From Pseudobacteroides cellulosolvens ATCC 35603 = DSM 2933 (lineage in GTDB: Bacteria; Bacillota; Clostridia; Acetivibrionales; DSM-2933), in contig NZ_LGTC01000001.1 in NCBI RefSeq assembly GCF_001262605.1, forward strand, positions 6,026,001 to 6,090,000: a stretch of DNA of 64,000 nt, given 5' to 3'. The notes under the pieces are model-generated. The model saw only the letters and a program-made list of their open reading frames with translations. It was not told where the DNA came from and did no database searches. Made by a program: the position numbers and the translations under genes. This document shows positions 35,641 through 44,303 of the stretch, one piece after another (positions within the stretch are counted from its first letter, which is position 1; every line of letters starts with the position of its first letter).

Positions 35641-36203
35641 GGTGCTCTGGTGCATAATGGGACAGTATATCTTTATAATGGGCATGATGAGGCGGCAGTT
35701 GGCCTAGAGTCCTATGTTATGCGTGATTGGCGATGCTTTTCATCAATCGATATGAAAAATTGAACTGACCGCGGTAGACCACTTGCTGTAAGTGCTTTTA
35801 GTTAGCCCTTGGACGTATAGAGGCATAATTATGGGTTTGACAGGAACAAGCAACACTAATCACCAGGCATAATTGAGCTTAACAATCAATTCTACTTTAT
35901 TTATCATAACGGTTCATTACCTAATGGCGGTTATAGACGTTCTGTGCATAGAAAAATTATACTATAATGCTGATGGACTTCTTTATAAGAATTGATGCCA
36001 ATAACGATTTTGCACTGGTTAAAAACGATGGGAGCAGACGTTTCGCAGCAGATGGAACTTTCAAAATATTATCTGACACAATTATCCCGCCTACACCTAC
36101 AGTTTCAACATCAACAAATATACCTGTGCCAACAAGTACACCTGCACCAACAAAAACAAGTACTACGATAGCAAGCCAATACTGTAATATCCACAAGTAT
36201 TAA
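35641..36203 (+). pseudogene. Decayed GH43 glycosidase with arabinose-binding (AbfB-like) module and linker
   Basis: Several frames together give a recognisable GH43 enzyme. 35641-35763 reads 'VYLYNGHDEAAVGLESYVMR' then 'DWRCFSSIDMKN', stopping where Trp (TGG) has become TGA; the frame then continues 'TDRGRPLAVSAFS' to another stop. Further on 'LTGTSNTNHQA' and, after a shift, 'IELNNQFYFIYHNGSLPNGG' plus 'YRRSV'. 'RIDANNDFALVKNDGSRRF' then 'AADGTFKI' resembles a CBM42/AbfB piece, followed by a Thr/Pro linker with no dockerin after it. The start and the catalytic middle are deleted. It was probably a dockerin-bearing arabinofuranosidase or xylosidase. Confidence 0.75.
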
Positions 36204-36238
36204 TTCAATGCCTATGGATATCTTTTGAAGTCTCTGGT

Positions 36239-38401
36239 TTATATAAGATCGTTAACATTGTGCTTATCAACTACATCGGTCCTTGTCCAGATTATGTCAC
36301 TTTCAGGCTTTTCATTGGCTGCAAGATAATTGTAGAGATAAATAATGGGATCATGACCCTGGCCGAATGGGTCTTGACCAATGGCTGCATATATTATATC
36401 CTCTTTTATACATTCAAAAATCTCTTTGTCAAAATCAAAGCATACAATTTTGGTTTTTCCAACAAGATTCAGTTCCTTTATAGCTTTTGCTGCACCAGTT
36501 ATTCCGCCTCCGGTTGTGAAAATACCATCTACGTTTGGGTTTTTGCTTAAGTAGCCTTTAACTGCATTGTAAAGTACATCGTGGTTATCGGAGGCTTCCA
36601 TTTCTTCGACGATTTTAATTTTGCTGAGCTTTTTTAAACGTTCCTTTATTTTTTCTGTTCGTGCTTTATGAACTGATATAGCAAGACTTCCTCTGAAGAT
36701 AGCTACATTTCCCTTACCGTTTAGTGCCTTAATCATAAATTCAGCGGCTAAAGTTCCAGCTTCATTTATATTTGGTCCAAAGTATGCTGTTTTCTTTGAA
36801 GGTACTGGTAAATCACAGTTAAATAGCATTACAGGTATATTTTTTTGTGATGCTCTGTCAATTAGAGGAACGAGTTCCAGAGTGAATCCGGGGCAAACAA
36901 TTCCGTCGCAGCCCTTATCCAAGTACTCTGCAAAGGTCTCTGCTATTCTCTCGCCAGTATTACTTTGAGTAAAACCAATATATTCAATTTCAGTATTTTT
37001 TGCAGCCAATTCCTTTTGTGCATACAGCACACCCTGTCTTACACCAACCCAGAATTCATGATCTAGTGGGCTTAAAAAAATAATTTTAAGCTTTTTCTTA
37101 CTTACTGCTTCCACTGGAACTACAGCAGTTTTAAATCGTCTAACCAACCTTTCAATTCCGCTAAGCATATTCTTTAATGATGAAATATTGTTATTTATTG
37201 TTTCCGCACCTGCAAGTTCTTCCTGAGTAACAGCTGCAACTTCCTGAGTTTCTGAAGAAATTTTGTTGGATGTATTAAAAAGGTTCTGACCCTTTTCCTC
37301 AGCTTCATGGGTGCTTTGGGATATAACACTTGCTTCGGAATATACTTTTTTTGTATCAGCACTTAATATATCAGCATTTTCTTTGATCTTATAAAATGAG
37401 TCCTTTATAGTAGAAAACAATTCTCTGCTTATGTCATAACTTTCAATACAGCTTGTAATACTGTTTTTAACATTGTCACTGCTTTCTGATACATTGCTTA
37501 ATAGTGTTTTGATTTTAGTAATGCTTTGTCTTGTATGATCGGATAGGTTGGTCATCTCGGCAGCTACAACAGAAAAACCCTTACCGCTGGCTCCTGCTCT
37601 TGCAGATTCAATGGATGCGTTAAACGCAAGCATTTTCAACTGATCAGTTATATTTATTATTAATTCTCCCAATTGATGAATTTCCTTCAATTCTGAATTC
37701 AAATTGTCAATGAAGCCTGATGTACTGGTAAGATTATTTGCGATAACATTCATTTGGCTATAATAGTCATCCAGGTTTTTACTTCCTAGATTAGTAGAAT
37801 CCACCATGCAATTAACAAGGTTTTCAATATTTGCCAGGCTGGCTTCAATTGAAACAACCCTTTCATTGACATTATAAATACTATCTAATGTATCTTTTAC
37901 GATTTTTAGCTGTTCATGAGCTTTGTCTGCTACGTTACTCATGCTTGCAGCAATTTGCTCATTACCTTTATAGCTGTTGTTAACACTTTTTGAGACCTTG
38001 TCTATTGCATCGGAAATTACTACAATGTTAGTTTTGGTTAATTCAGTAAAGCTCAATAAGTTGGACTTCATATCGTTAAAGGCTATGCATAGTGTTTCAA
38101 GGCCTTTTGTCTTACTAGATAAAATATCACTGATATTAAGGCTTCCTTTAGCAAGTAAATTTGCATTATAGTTTATCAAATCAATACCCTTGTGAAACTT
38201 TACAAGGAAAAATACCAGATATCCTGTTATGGCTAAAGCTATTAGACAGGAAGCAATATGGACTGTTACAAAAGTTTCATTATTATCTATCCAAAAAACA
38301 GATGACAATAAAAACAATAAAATAACGGCCATGGAAACTACAAGAGCACAAAGTACATTTCTCACACGATTACTGGTCTTGATGCCATGCGGTTTTGCCA
38401 T
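36239..38401 (-). CDS. Chemoreceptor-like protein with C-terminal sugar-binding-protein domain
   Basis: 720 residues. Two transmembrane helices (about 15-37 and 45-67) are joined by only a short loop, so there is almost no extracellular domain. A methyl-accepting signalling domain follows (about 150-420), with the hairpin-tip region 'LKMLAFNASIESARAGASGK' and 'GFSVVAAEMTNLSDHTRQS'. After it comes a complete RbsB/LacI-type periplasmic-binding-protein fold (about 435-710: 'KIIFLSPLDHEFWVGVRQGV', 'GCDGIVCPGFTLELVPLID', 'NVDGIFTTGGGITGAAKAI'). By topology both domains are in the cytoplasm. It would sense an intracellular sugar or metabolite and signal to CheA. Monocistronic; partner che genes are not in the window. 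Confidence 0.85.
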   Translation of the reverse strand: MAKPHGIKTSNRVRNVLCALVVSMAVILLFLLSSVFWIDNNETFVTVHIASCLIALAITGYLVFFLVKFHKGIDLINYNANLLAKGSLNISDILSSKTKGLETLCIAFNDMKSNLLSFTELTKTNIVVISDAIDKVSKSVNNSYKGNEQIAASMSNVADKAHEQLKIVKDTLDSIYNVNERVVSIEASLANIENLVNCMVDSTNLGSKNLDDYYSQMNVIANNLTSTSGFIDNLNSELKEIHQLGELIINITDQLKMLAFNASIESARAGASGKGFSVVAAEMTNLSDHTRQSITKIKTLLSNVSESSDNVKNSITSCIESYDISRELFSTIKDSFYKIKENADILSADTKKVYSEASVISQSTHEAEEKGQNLFNTSNKISSETQEVAAVTQEELAGAETINNNISSLKNMLSGIERLVRRFKTAVVPVEAVSKKKLKIIFLSPLDHEFWVGVRQGVLYAQKELAAKNTEIEYIGFTQSNTGERIAETFAEYLDKGCDGIVCPGFTLELVPLIDRASQKNIPVMLFNCDLPVPSKKTAYFGPNINEAGTLAAEFMIKALNGKGNVAIFRGSLAISVHKARTEKIKERLKKLSKIKIVEEMEASDNHDVLYNAVKGYLSKNPNVDGIFTTGGGITGAAKAIKELNLVGKTKIVCFDFDKEIFECIKEDIIYAAIGQDPFGQGHDPIIYLYNYLAANEKPESDIIWTRTDVVDKHNVNDLI

Positions 38402-38563
38402 AGTTAATGCACCTTCCCTTATTTAAGTCTTACTTATATTTCGGTAAATTTACAATAAAATTAATATGAAATTTGAAATTGTGGACATAAAAATACGGTT
38501 ATTTTCGAATTCATTGCACGAATTAAATTAATTATTATTTATTTTTTAGGAGGAGAATGCAAT

Positions 38564-39154
38564 ATGAAAATCAAAAGGAAATTAGTTTACTGGGTGCTAA
38601 TGTGCAGCATATTGGCTACATGTTTAACACAAGGAGGTATTTCATCTGGTGCAGCAGGTTCAGGTGACTTGAATAATGACGGGATCGTTAACATTGCTGA
38701 TGTGGTTCTTTTGGGCGTTATATTTAACTCAATTGCTGGAGACAACAAATATCGGCCTTCCTGTGACTTAAATAGTGATGGTGTAATAAATATGGCTGAT
38801 GTAATCATTATTGCCGGTAATTTTAATAAAGCAGTAACTGTTCCATCAAATACACCTACTCCAACTCCAACTAATAAGCCAACACCAACACCTACAAAGG
38901 GAACTTCAGCTACTCCAGTGCAAATAAGAGTACCCATTAGCGGTATGAATATGGATACATCACAAATAAAAAACAAATACCTTGATGTTCCCTATAGTAC
39001 TGTATCCAAAACACAGACATTGGATATTTTCCTTCCTAGTGGAATTAGCGGCCCATATCCGGTAATTGTTGCAATTCATGGTGGTGCATATATAGGCGGA
39101 AGTTCAAAAGGCAGTGATAATGCTCCTATGGTTGAAGGTAGGATAATTAAATGA
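38564..39154 (+). pseudogene. Dockerin-esterase, truncated after the oxyanion-hole motif
   Basis: 196 residues as read. Signal peptide (1-31), an N-terminal dockerin directly after it ('NNDGIVNIADVVLLGVIFN', 'NSDGVINMADVIIIAGNFN'), a Thr/Pro linker, then the first ~55 residues of an alpha/beta-hydrolase (carbohydrate-esterase type: 'SKTQTLDIFLPSG', 'PVIVAIHGGAYIGGSSKGSD'). The frame ends 'MVEGRIIK' where such enzymes continue for over 200 residues, so the catalytic Ser and His are missing. The truncation point lies against a truncated sigI on the other strand. A dockerin-bearing stub may still be secreted. AGGAGGAG precedes the ATG. Confidence 0.8.
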
Positions 39155-39173
39155 TTGTAAAGAAGTTGCATTT

Positions 39174-39452
39174 TTATCGGCCAAACCAGGCAAAACTTAA
39201 GAAGCTTTTGTTTTTACTGGTATCATATTTTTCAATAGCTTCATCAAAAGCTATTAGACCAATACTATATTCATCTCTATTTTCAACGTCAAATAGCTTC
39301 TTTGAATAGAAACTTGAAATGATTTTTATTATAAATGGGATATAGTCACGAATAAATTTTTCTCTTAATTGTTTATCACCATTTTGTATTTTTTTAACAA
39401 TATTAGCAGCTGTCTCACTGGTATATTCGAATAAAGTCCAAATAAATAGCAT
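39174..39452 (-). pseudogene. sigI: RNA polymerase sigma factor SigI, N-terminal fragment
   Basis: About 92 residues from 39452 (GGGGGAAAG upstream). 'KKIQNGDKQLREKFIRDYIP' followed by 'FIIKI' and 'DEYSIGLIAFDEAIEKYDTS' then 'KNKSFLSFA' are the conserved N-terminal part of SigI (region 2). After 'LSFA' it ends abruptly with 'WFGR'; normal SigI is ~230-250 residues with a C-terminal DNA-binding domain, missing here. No rsgI anti-sigma gene is adjacent. In cellulosome producers SigI-RsgI pairs sense polysaccharide and turn on cellulosomal genes, so this was probably one such pair, destroyed by the same event that cut the esterase at 39154. Confidence 0.8.
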
Positions 39453-39478
39453 ATCTTTCCCCCGACAATTTTTTATGT

Positions 39479-39533
39479 CTAGGAAATTATGATGTATACA
39501 CCACAATTTCTCACGATAATGGTTAAGATTGAC
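39479..39533. repeat. Palindromic intergenic repeat, copy B
   Basis: GGAAATTATGATGTATACACCACAATTTCTC-type sequence with the tail ACGATAATGGTTAAGATTGA, closely similar to 5286-5343 apart from a 3-nt gap in the loop. The palindrome arms are less perfect than in copy A. It lies just upstream of the sigI fragment on the minus strand. Confidence 0.55.
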
Positions 39534-39799
39534 AAAATCGCAGGCCATTTTGTTCAATTCCATTTAAGTAGTCACTTGAGCAGTTTGTAAACTCTTCAAT
39601 ATATTAAGATATACTTATAAATTGAGTTTTTGCTATAAATTCGAATTGCTTTGTATTTTTAAGTCCAGAATTTTATAGTTAATTTCGGAATTTTTATAAA
39701 TATTTTTAAGATGTTTTTATAGATTTGTGGAAAGGGGGGATTTAGAAGAACAAATCCATATATCTAAAGGCTTTGCTTAGATACGGTCAAAAGCGGAAG

Positions 39800-40909
39800 T
39801 TATATTTGAGTTGTTGCCAAGTACTCAAGCACCTCATTTGTATTACCTTTAAATAAGATTTTCCTTGTAGTGGTTTGTATCTGATAATCATACATAGGAT
39901 CGTAGTATTCCTTAAGCAAAATTTCTATCCAATTTTTGTGAGCGGTAGCATCACCTGACTCTAATTGTTTTTGATATGCAAACTGTAAACAGTCAATAAC
40001 ACGGTTGTATAGGTCGCCGCCAAGCCTTTTTTTAATTCTACTCATACTGCCACTTATGTATTCGAACCAGTTGGACAGGCCAAGGTCACCAAATTCATTT
40101 AAATACTCTTCTTGAGATTCAATTACATATTCATTATGTGTATTAATAAGACGCTCTTCAAAGGGTATATCCAGCAATATCAAATTTCCAGTTCTAAAGT
40201 AGGCGTAGAGTGGCTTTGGAATTATGCATTTGCCGATGTTTACACTTTCATCCTCCAGTAATAGCTTACTATAACCCCTGTGTTTATGCCGGATAAGGGC
40301 ATATGCAAGGTTATTCTCAAAGTCTATCTGGGTGGGCTGAGGTGTAACATACCGGCCAAACGACGAACCTCTATGATTTGCAAGGCCTTCCAGGTCGATA
40401 GAATTATCCAGTTTTTTAAGTAGAACGGTTTTACCACAACCTGTTAAACCACCCAGTACCAAAGGCACAATTTGTTCCGGCGGGACAAGGTGGTCAATGA
40501 GGTAGTTTCTGAAAGCTTTATATCCGCCATGGAGCTTCGTAACTTCCTTTCCTGTGGTCTCATAGATCCACTGCTGGCTAATAGAAGAACGCAAGCCTCC
40601 CCTGAAGCAATAAATTATGCTGTTAGGGTATATATTTAGATGGGATGCCCATGCATCAATTCTTTCCTGCCGGGTTTTGCCCGATACCAATTGATGCCCC
40701 AGTTTAACCGCTTCTTCGCTGCCCTTTTCCTTATAGCAGGTTCCTACGAGGTGCCTTTCTTCATCATTCATAAGGGGTAAATTGACAGCATTTAAAAAAG
40801 AACCTTTAATAAACTCAATAGGAGCACGTACATCTATGAGTGGTATTTTATTTAAGACTATTTTTTCATAATCATCAGTTATATTTTTAATTAAATTTGA
40901 CATATCCAT
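39800..40909 (-). CDS. mnmH: tRNA 2-selenouridine synthase
   Basis: 369 residues, full length for MnmH/SelU (YbbB). N-terminal rhodanese domain (about 10-135) with the catalytic Cys in 'NSIIYCFRGGLRSS'; C-terminal P-loop domain with Walker A 'GLTGCGKTVLLKK'. It swaps sulfur for selenium in 2-thiouridine at tRNA wobble position 34, using selenophosphate. The start codon follows the selD stop codon immediately (TAAATG), so translation is coupled to the gene that makes its substrate. Last gene of the yedF-selD-mnmH group. Confidence 0.95.
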   Translation of the reverse strand: MDMSNLIKNITDDYEKIVLNKIPLIDVRAPIEFIKGSFLNAVNLPLMNDEERHLVGTCYKEKGSEEAVKLGHQLVSGKTRQERIDAWASHLNIYPNSIIYCFRGGLRSSISQQWIYETTGKEVTKLHGGYKAFRNYLIDHLVPPEQIVPLVLGGLTGCGKTVLLKKLDNSIDLEGLANHRGSSFGRYVTPQPTQIDFENNLAYALIRHKHRGYSKLLLEDESVNIGKCIIPKPLYAYFRTGNLILLDIPFEERLINTHNEYVIESQEEYLNEFGDLGLSNWFEYISGSMSRIKKRLGGDLYNRVIDCLQFAYQKQLESGDATAHKNWIEILLKEYYDPMYDYQIQTTTRKILFKGNTNEVLEYLATTQI

Positions 40910-41899
40910 TTATATAACCCTAATCAGCTTCTCCTGAGCACCAGTAATTTCAAGGAAGGCTGGAACATTCTCTTTTTTAACAATAGCAAGGAGTCCCCCC
41001 GATGTCTGAGGATCGCACAAAATACATTTTTGTTCTTCTGATATTTCTTCGACAGTATGCCCGTAGCTTTTGAAGTTATTTATTGTTCCTCCGGGGACAC
41101 AATCCAATTGAAGATATTTTTTAGTGTTTGGAAGCAACGGAATTTCATTGTAATAAATTGTTGCGGATATGCCGCTTCCCTCACACACTTCACCTAAATG
41201 GCCTAAAAGTCCGAAGCCTGTAACATCAGTTAGTGCAACGACGCCTTCTAATGCGGATATTTCTGCACCTATTTTGTTAAGGGTACACATTGCTTCAACT
41301 GCATGTTCTATATGCCCGGGTTCGATTTTTTTCCTTTTTTGTGCGGTTGTTAAAATACCGATTCCCAGGGGCTTGGTTAAAAATATTTCACACTCTGGAA
41401 CTGCTTTATTATTTTGCTTTAACCGCTCATTATCGACAATACCTGTAACAGCCAGTCCAAATATTGGCTCGGGCGAATCAATTGAATGTCCTCCAGCAAG
41501 AGGAATACCCGCAGCATCACAAACCGAACGGCCTCCTGCAATTACCTGCCTGGCAATATCGGCTGATAGGACTTTAACAGGCCACCCCAAAATGGAAATT
41601 GCCATAAGGGGTTTGCCGCCCATAGCATAAATATCACTAATTGCGTTTGTGGCAGCAATTTTTCCAAAAGTAAACGGATCATCAACGATTGGCATAAAGA
41701 AATCAGTTGTACTTAAAACAGATGTACCGTTACCCAGATCGTAAGCTGCTGCATCGTCCTTACTGCTGTTTCCCACCAATAGCTGGGGATATGCGATAGT
41801 ATTTTCTGTTCCTTTTAATATTGAATCCAATACAGCCGGAGATATTTTGCATCCACAACCGGCTCCATGGCTATACTCAGTTAATTTAATATTTTCCAT
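40910..41899 (-). CDS. selD: Selenide, water dikinase (selenophosphate synthetase)
   Basis: 329 residues from 41899 (GAGGG 7 nt upstream; the frame is open to 41962 without a better site). Catalytic Cys15 and Lys18 lie in 'SHGAGCGCKIS', so this is the Cys form, not the Sec form. 'STTDFFMPIVDDPFTFGKIA', 'ISDIYAMGGKPLMAISILGW' and 'DPQTSGGLL' are the ATP- and metal-binding signatures. It makes selenophosphate from selenide and ATP. The C-terminal end is about 15 residues shorter than in E. coli SelD ('GAQEKLIRVI'), which may be natural. It supplies the adjacent mnmH product. Confidence 0.96.
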   Translation of the reverse strand: MENIKLTEYSHGAGCGCKISPAVLDSILKGTENTIAYPQLLVGNSSKDDAAAYDLGNGTSVLSTTDFFMPIVDDPFTFGKIAATNAISDIYAMGGKPLMAISILGWPVKVLSADIARQVIAGGRSVCDAAGIPLAGGHSIDSPEPIFGLAVTGIVDNERLKQNNKAVPECEIFLTKPLGIGILTTAQKRKKIEPGHIEHAVEAMCTLNKIGAEISALEGVVALTDVTGFGLLGHLGEVCEGSGISATIYYNEIPLLPNTKKYLQLDCVPGGTINNFKSYGHTVEEISEEQKCILCDPQTSGGLLAIVKKENVPAFLEITGAQEKLIRVI

Positions 41900-41975
41900 A
41901 ACATTACCCTCTGTCAAATTATTGTCGACCAATATTATATCACAATGTTGCAGAAAAAACACAAATCATATATTT

Positions 41976-42311
41976 TTAAACAGTTATAACCTTATTATAA
42001 CTCATCATAATTGAAACGATTTCGCCCATATCGGATCTTCTTCCAACTTCAATACTATTTCCAAGGTCATAATGGTCAATACATGTGCCGCACGCAATAA
42101 TTTCAACGCCTTTTTCCGATAAACCATGCAAAGCATCCAAAACTGCGGAGCCTTTAGCCATAATCTTTACACCGGAATTATAGCATATGATAACATCGGG
42201 TAATTTCTCAGATGCCCAAAGCTTTCTTAAAAAAGCACCTAAAAGCTTTATGCCTAATTCATCATCACCTTTTCCAAAAGATTCATTATTTATAATAATT
42301 GCTGTTTTCAT
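41976..42311 (-). CDS. yedF: YedF-type DsrE-like selenium metabolism protein
   Basis: 111 residues with a single DsrE/DsrF-like domain. It starts 'KTAIIINNESFGKGDDELGI' and has a conserved Cys in 'EIIACGTCIDHYDL'. This corresponds to the C-terminal half of the longer clostridial YedF proteins, which also have an N-terminal TusA (SirA-like) domain; that TusA half is absent here. YedF-like genes go with selD in many genomes and are thought to pass sulfur or selenium. It lies 76 bp upstream of the selD start, same strand. The role is inferred from the neighbourhood. Confidence 0.82.
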   Translation of the reverse strand: MKTAIIINNESFGKGDDELGIKLLGAFLRKLWASEKLPDVIICYNSGVKIMAKGSAVLDALHGLSEKGVEIIACGTCIDHYDLGNSIEVGRRSDMGEIVSIMMSYNKVITV

Positions 42312-42527
42312 TCAGTGTCCTCCCCAAGATAAAATGCAAATACGTTTGTACAACATTGTATTATAGCAAAAAATAAGACCAATATATAGAGTAAATCAAG
42401 AACTCCGTCCCATTTCTACCAATTCAGATCAATTATGGCCAGGCAAAGCGTGTGGTTGCTTATATTGTTAAGTGTCCACAACGCCCACTGACCTTAGATA
42501 GCTTCTATTATAACCTTCAATGAAGAA

Positions 42528-43163
42528 TTATTCAAAGAACAGTTTATCAATTTCCCCATTCATTATATAGGGTAAAAATTGTTGTATCTTTTCAAAAGAC
42601 CAATCCCACCATTGTATCTGCTGCAATTTATTAATAGTTTCATCATTAAAACGCTTTTTGATTTCTTTCGCAGGAATACCACCAACAACAGTATATGGAG
42701 GAATATCCTTTGTTACAACTGCTCGTGTTCCGATAATTGCACCATCACCAATATGAACGCCAGATAAGATAACCGCTTCATATCCTATCCAAACATCATT
42801 ACCAATTGCAATGTCTCCCTTATTATCCCATGCAGACTTTACATGCTCTTTATTTAATTTCCATTCTTCAAAAAATAATGGAAATGGATAAGTTGAAAGT
42901 GATTTAAGAGTGTGATTGGCACTTGTAAAAAGGAACTTTGCCCCACAAGCTATGGAACAAAACTTGCCTATAATCAATCTATCTTTATTTATGGGATAGT
43001 GATATAGCACATTATTCTTTTCGAATTGCATGGGGTCAGACACAAAATCATTATACATAGTATAATCGCCAATTATAATATTGGGATTTGTAATTGTATC
43101 TTTCAAATATATTGTTTCAGAGTCATTTGTTCTGGGGTATATTTTTTTATCTGGAATAGTCAT
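42528..43163 (-). CDS. Vat/CatB-type xenobiotic O-acetyltransferase
   Basis: 211 residues. Left-handed beta-helix hexapeptide repeats ('NPNIIIGDYTMYND', 'KGDIAIGNDVWIGYEAVILS', 'GVHIGDGAIIGTRAVVTKDI'), with the catalytic His in 'FTSANHTLKSLSTYPFPLF', are the family pattern of streptogramin A (Vat) and type-B chloramphenicol (CatB) acetyltransferases. It should form trimers and use acetyl-CoA in the cytoplasm. Whether it acts on a drug or a natural substrate cannot be decided from the sequence. The start has AGGAGG. The neighbouring genes (DUF3795, GNAT) are small accessory genes. Confidence 0.9.
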   Translation of the reverse strand: MTIPDKKIYPRTNDSETIYLKDTITNPNIIIGDYTMYNDFVSDPMQFEKNNVLYHYPINKDRLIIGKFCSIACGAKFLFTSANHTLKSLSTYPFPLFFEEWKLNKEHVKSAWDNKGDIAIGNDVWIGYEAVILSGVHIGDGAIIGTRAVVTKDIPPYTVVGGIPAKEIKKRFNDETINKLQQIQWWDWSFEKIQQFLPYIMNGEIDKLFFE

Positions 43164-43317
43164 ATAGATCCTCCTAAGTTTTATTATTTAATAAACTATT
43201 CCAGTAATTACAATGCACTTTTTCACATTATCACCATCCTTCAATTATATTAAAAGTAAACTTTGATCATAATCTGTATTCCTACTTACAATATGTTTAA
43301 CATATATACTATTGTTT

Positions 43318-43644
43318 TTACTCTTTTGTTATATTCTTTTGATTCCAATTCTCAAGCCACCTTTTTACTCCCATAATCCTCAATTGCTGCTGATTTAATA
43401 TTAAATCTTGTCCAAGTTTAATCCAACTCTCTGAAAACTTTTTGAATCTACTGCAAGGAAACGTTTTACATTCAAAACAGAATTCATATCCTTTTTTTTC
43501 TTTACAACACACATAAATACTTTTACAATTTCTTTCCTTGCAGTGTTTTTCTGCACCTAAACATGGATTTTTATATCTTAAATAATTGGGACATCCTCCA
43601 CAATAAATTCCACAAGGAGGTACAAAACCATTATATTTTTTCAT
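43318..43644 (-). CDS. DUF3795 cysteine-rich protein
   Basis: 108 residues with about twelve cysteines, including 'CGIYCGGCPNYLRY', 'CLGAEKHCKERNC' and 'CFECKTFPCSRFKKF', the pattern of DUF3795 proteins, which probably bind zinc or an Fe-S cluster. The C-terminal helix 'LILNQQQLRIMGVKRWLENW' is also typical. Start has GGAGGCG upstream. Function unknown for the whole family. Confidence 0.85.
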   Translation of the reverse strand: MKKYNGFVPPCGIYCGGCPNYLRYKNPCLGAEKHCKERNCKSIYVCCKEKKGYEFCFECKTFPCSRFKKFSESWIKLGQDLILNQQQLRIMGVKRWLENWNQKNITKE

Positions 43645-43778
43645 ATAAAATCACGCCTCCTATCATGCTAAAAAACTTAATCTTAGATAGACCAAAAAGC
43701 TAGACCCCGATAGCAGATATGTAGTATAATGTCGGCATCTGCGACGGCATTTCTCGGGCTTTTTTGGGGAGGCCCCGC

Positions 43779-44225
43779 TTATTTTCGAAATATAAATTTT
43801 TGATTAGGATATCCAAATTCCATTACAAGTTCGTCTTCGACAAACCCCATTTTCTTATATAATGCTCTTGGTGCATGGCCTTTTGGATCATCTTCCCTAA
43901 ATGTAGTCACCCATATTTCTGAATTTTCCGGAAACATTGTAATCATTTTCTCAATCATTGCTGTTGCAATTCCCATTTGTCGATGGCCTGGATGTACAGC
44001 CATACATGATAAGGTTTTCTGCTTAAGTGAATATATTAATATACCAACTATTGTTTCCTTATGTTTTACACAAATTGCACTTTGCCGGTTGATATTCTTT
44101 ACAAGCATTTGCCGATAATCTTGCATTACTAAACCCGGAAAATTATCTTTTACAACATCAACCAGCCGTATCCAATCTTCAACATCACTTAGTTCTGCAA
44201 AAGTGCAAGTATATCCTGTTTTCAT
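43779..44225 (-). CDS. GNAT family N-acetyltransferase
   Basis: 148 residues. The acetyl-CoA binding motif A is 'CMAVHPGHRQMGIATAMIEK' (R/Q-x-x-G-x-A type), followed by motif B around 'HAPRALYKKMGFVEDELV'. Complete single-domain GNAT; the start has GAGGGG upstream. The substrate cannot be predicted. Confidence 0.9.
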   Translation of the reverse strand: MKTGYTCTFAELSDVEDWIRLVDVVKDNFPGLVMQDYRQMLVKNINRQSAICVKHKETIVGILIYSLKQKTLSCMAVHPGHRQMGIATAMIEKMITMFPENSEIWVTTFREDDPKGHAPRALYKKMGFVEDELVMEFGYPNQKFIFRK

Positions 44226-44303
44226 ACAAATTCCCCTCTCATAGTATATAAAAGATTTTATTTCACAATAAATAACATATGTAGATTAACTAAATCTCCA
44301 AAA

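Noticed and set aside
35957..36196. Minus-strand Val/Gly-rich ORF
   Set aside because: Reverse reading of a Thr/Pro linker in the decayed GH43 gene; the same artefact appears at 5523-5714, 13285-13545, 34723-34950 and 38587-38976.
42312..42527. Possible gene remnant in the gap between yedF and the acetyltransferase
   Set aside because: No frame of useful length, no ribosome-binding site and no recognisable motif.
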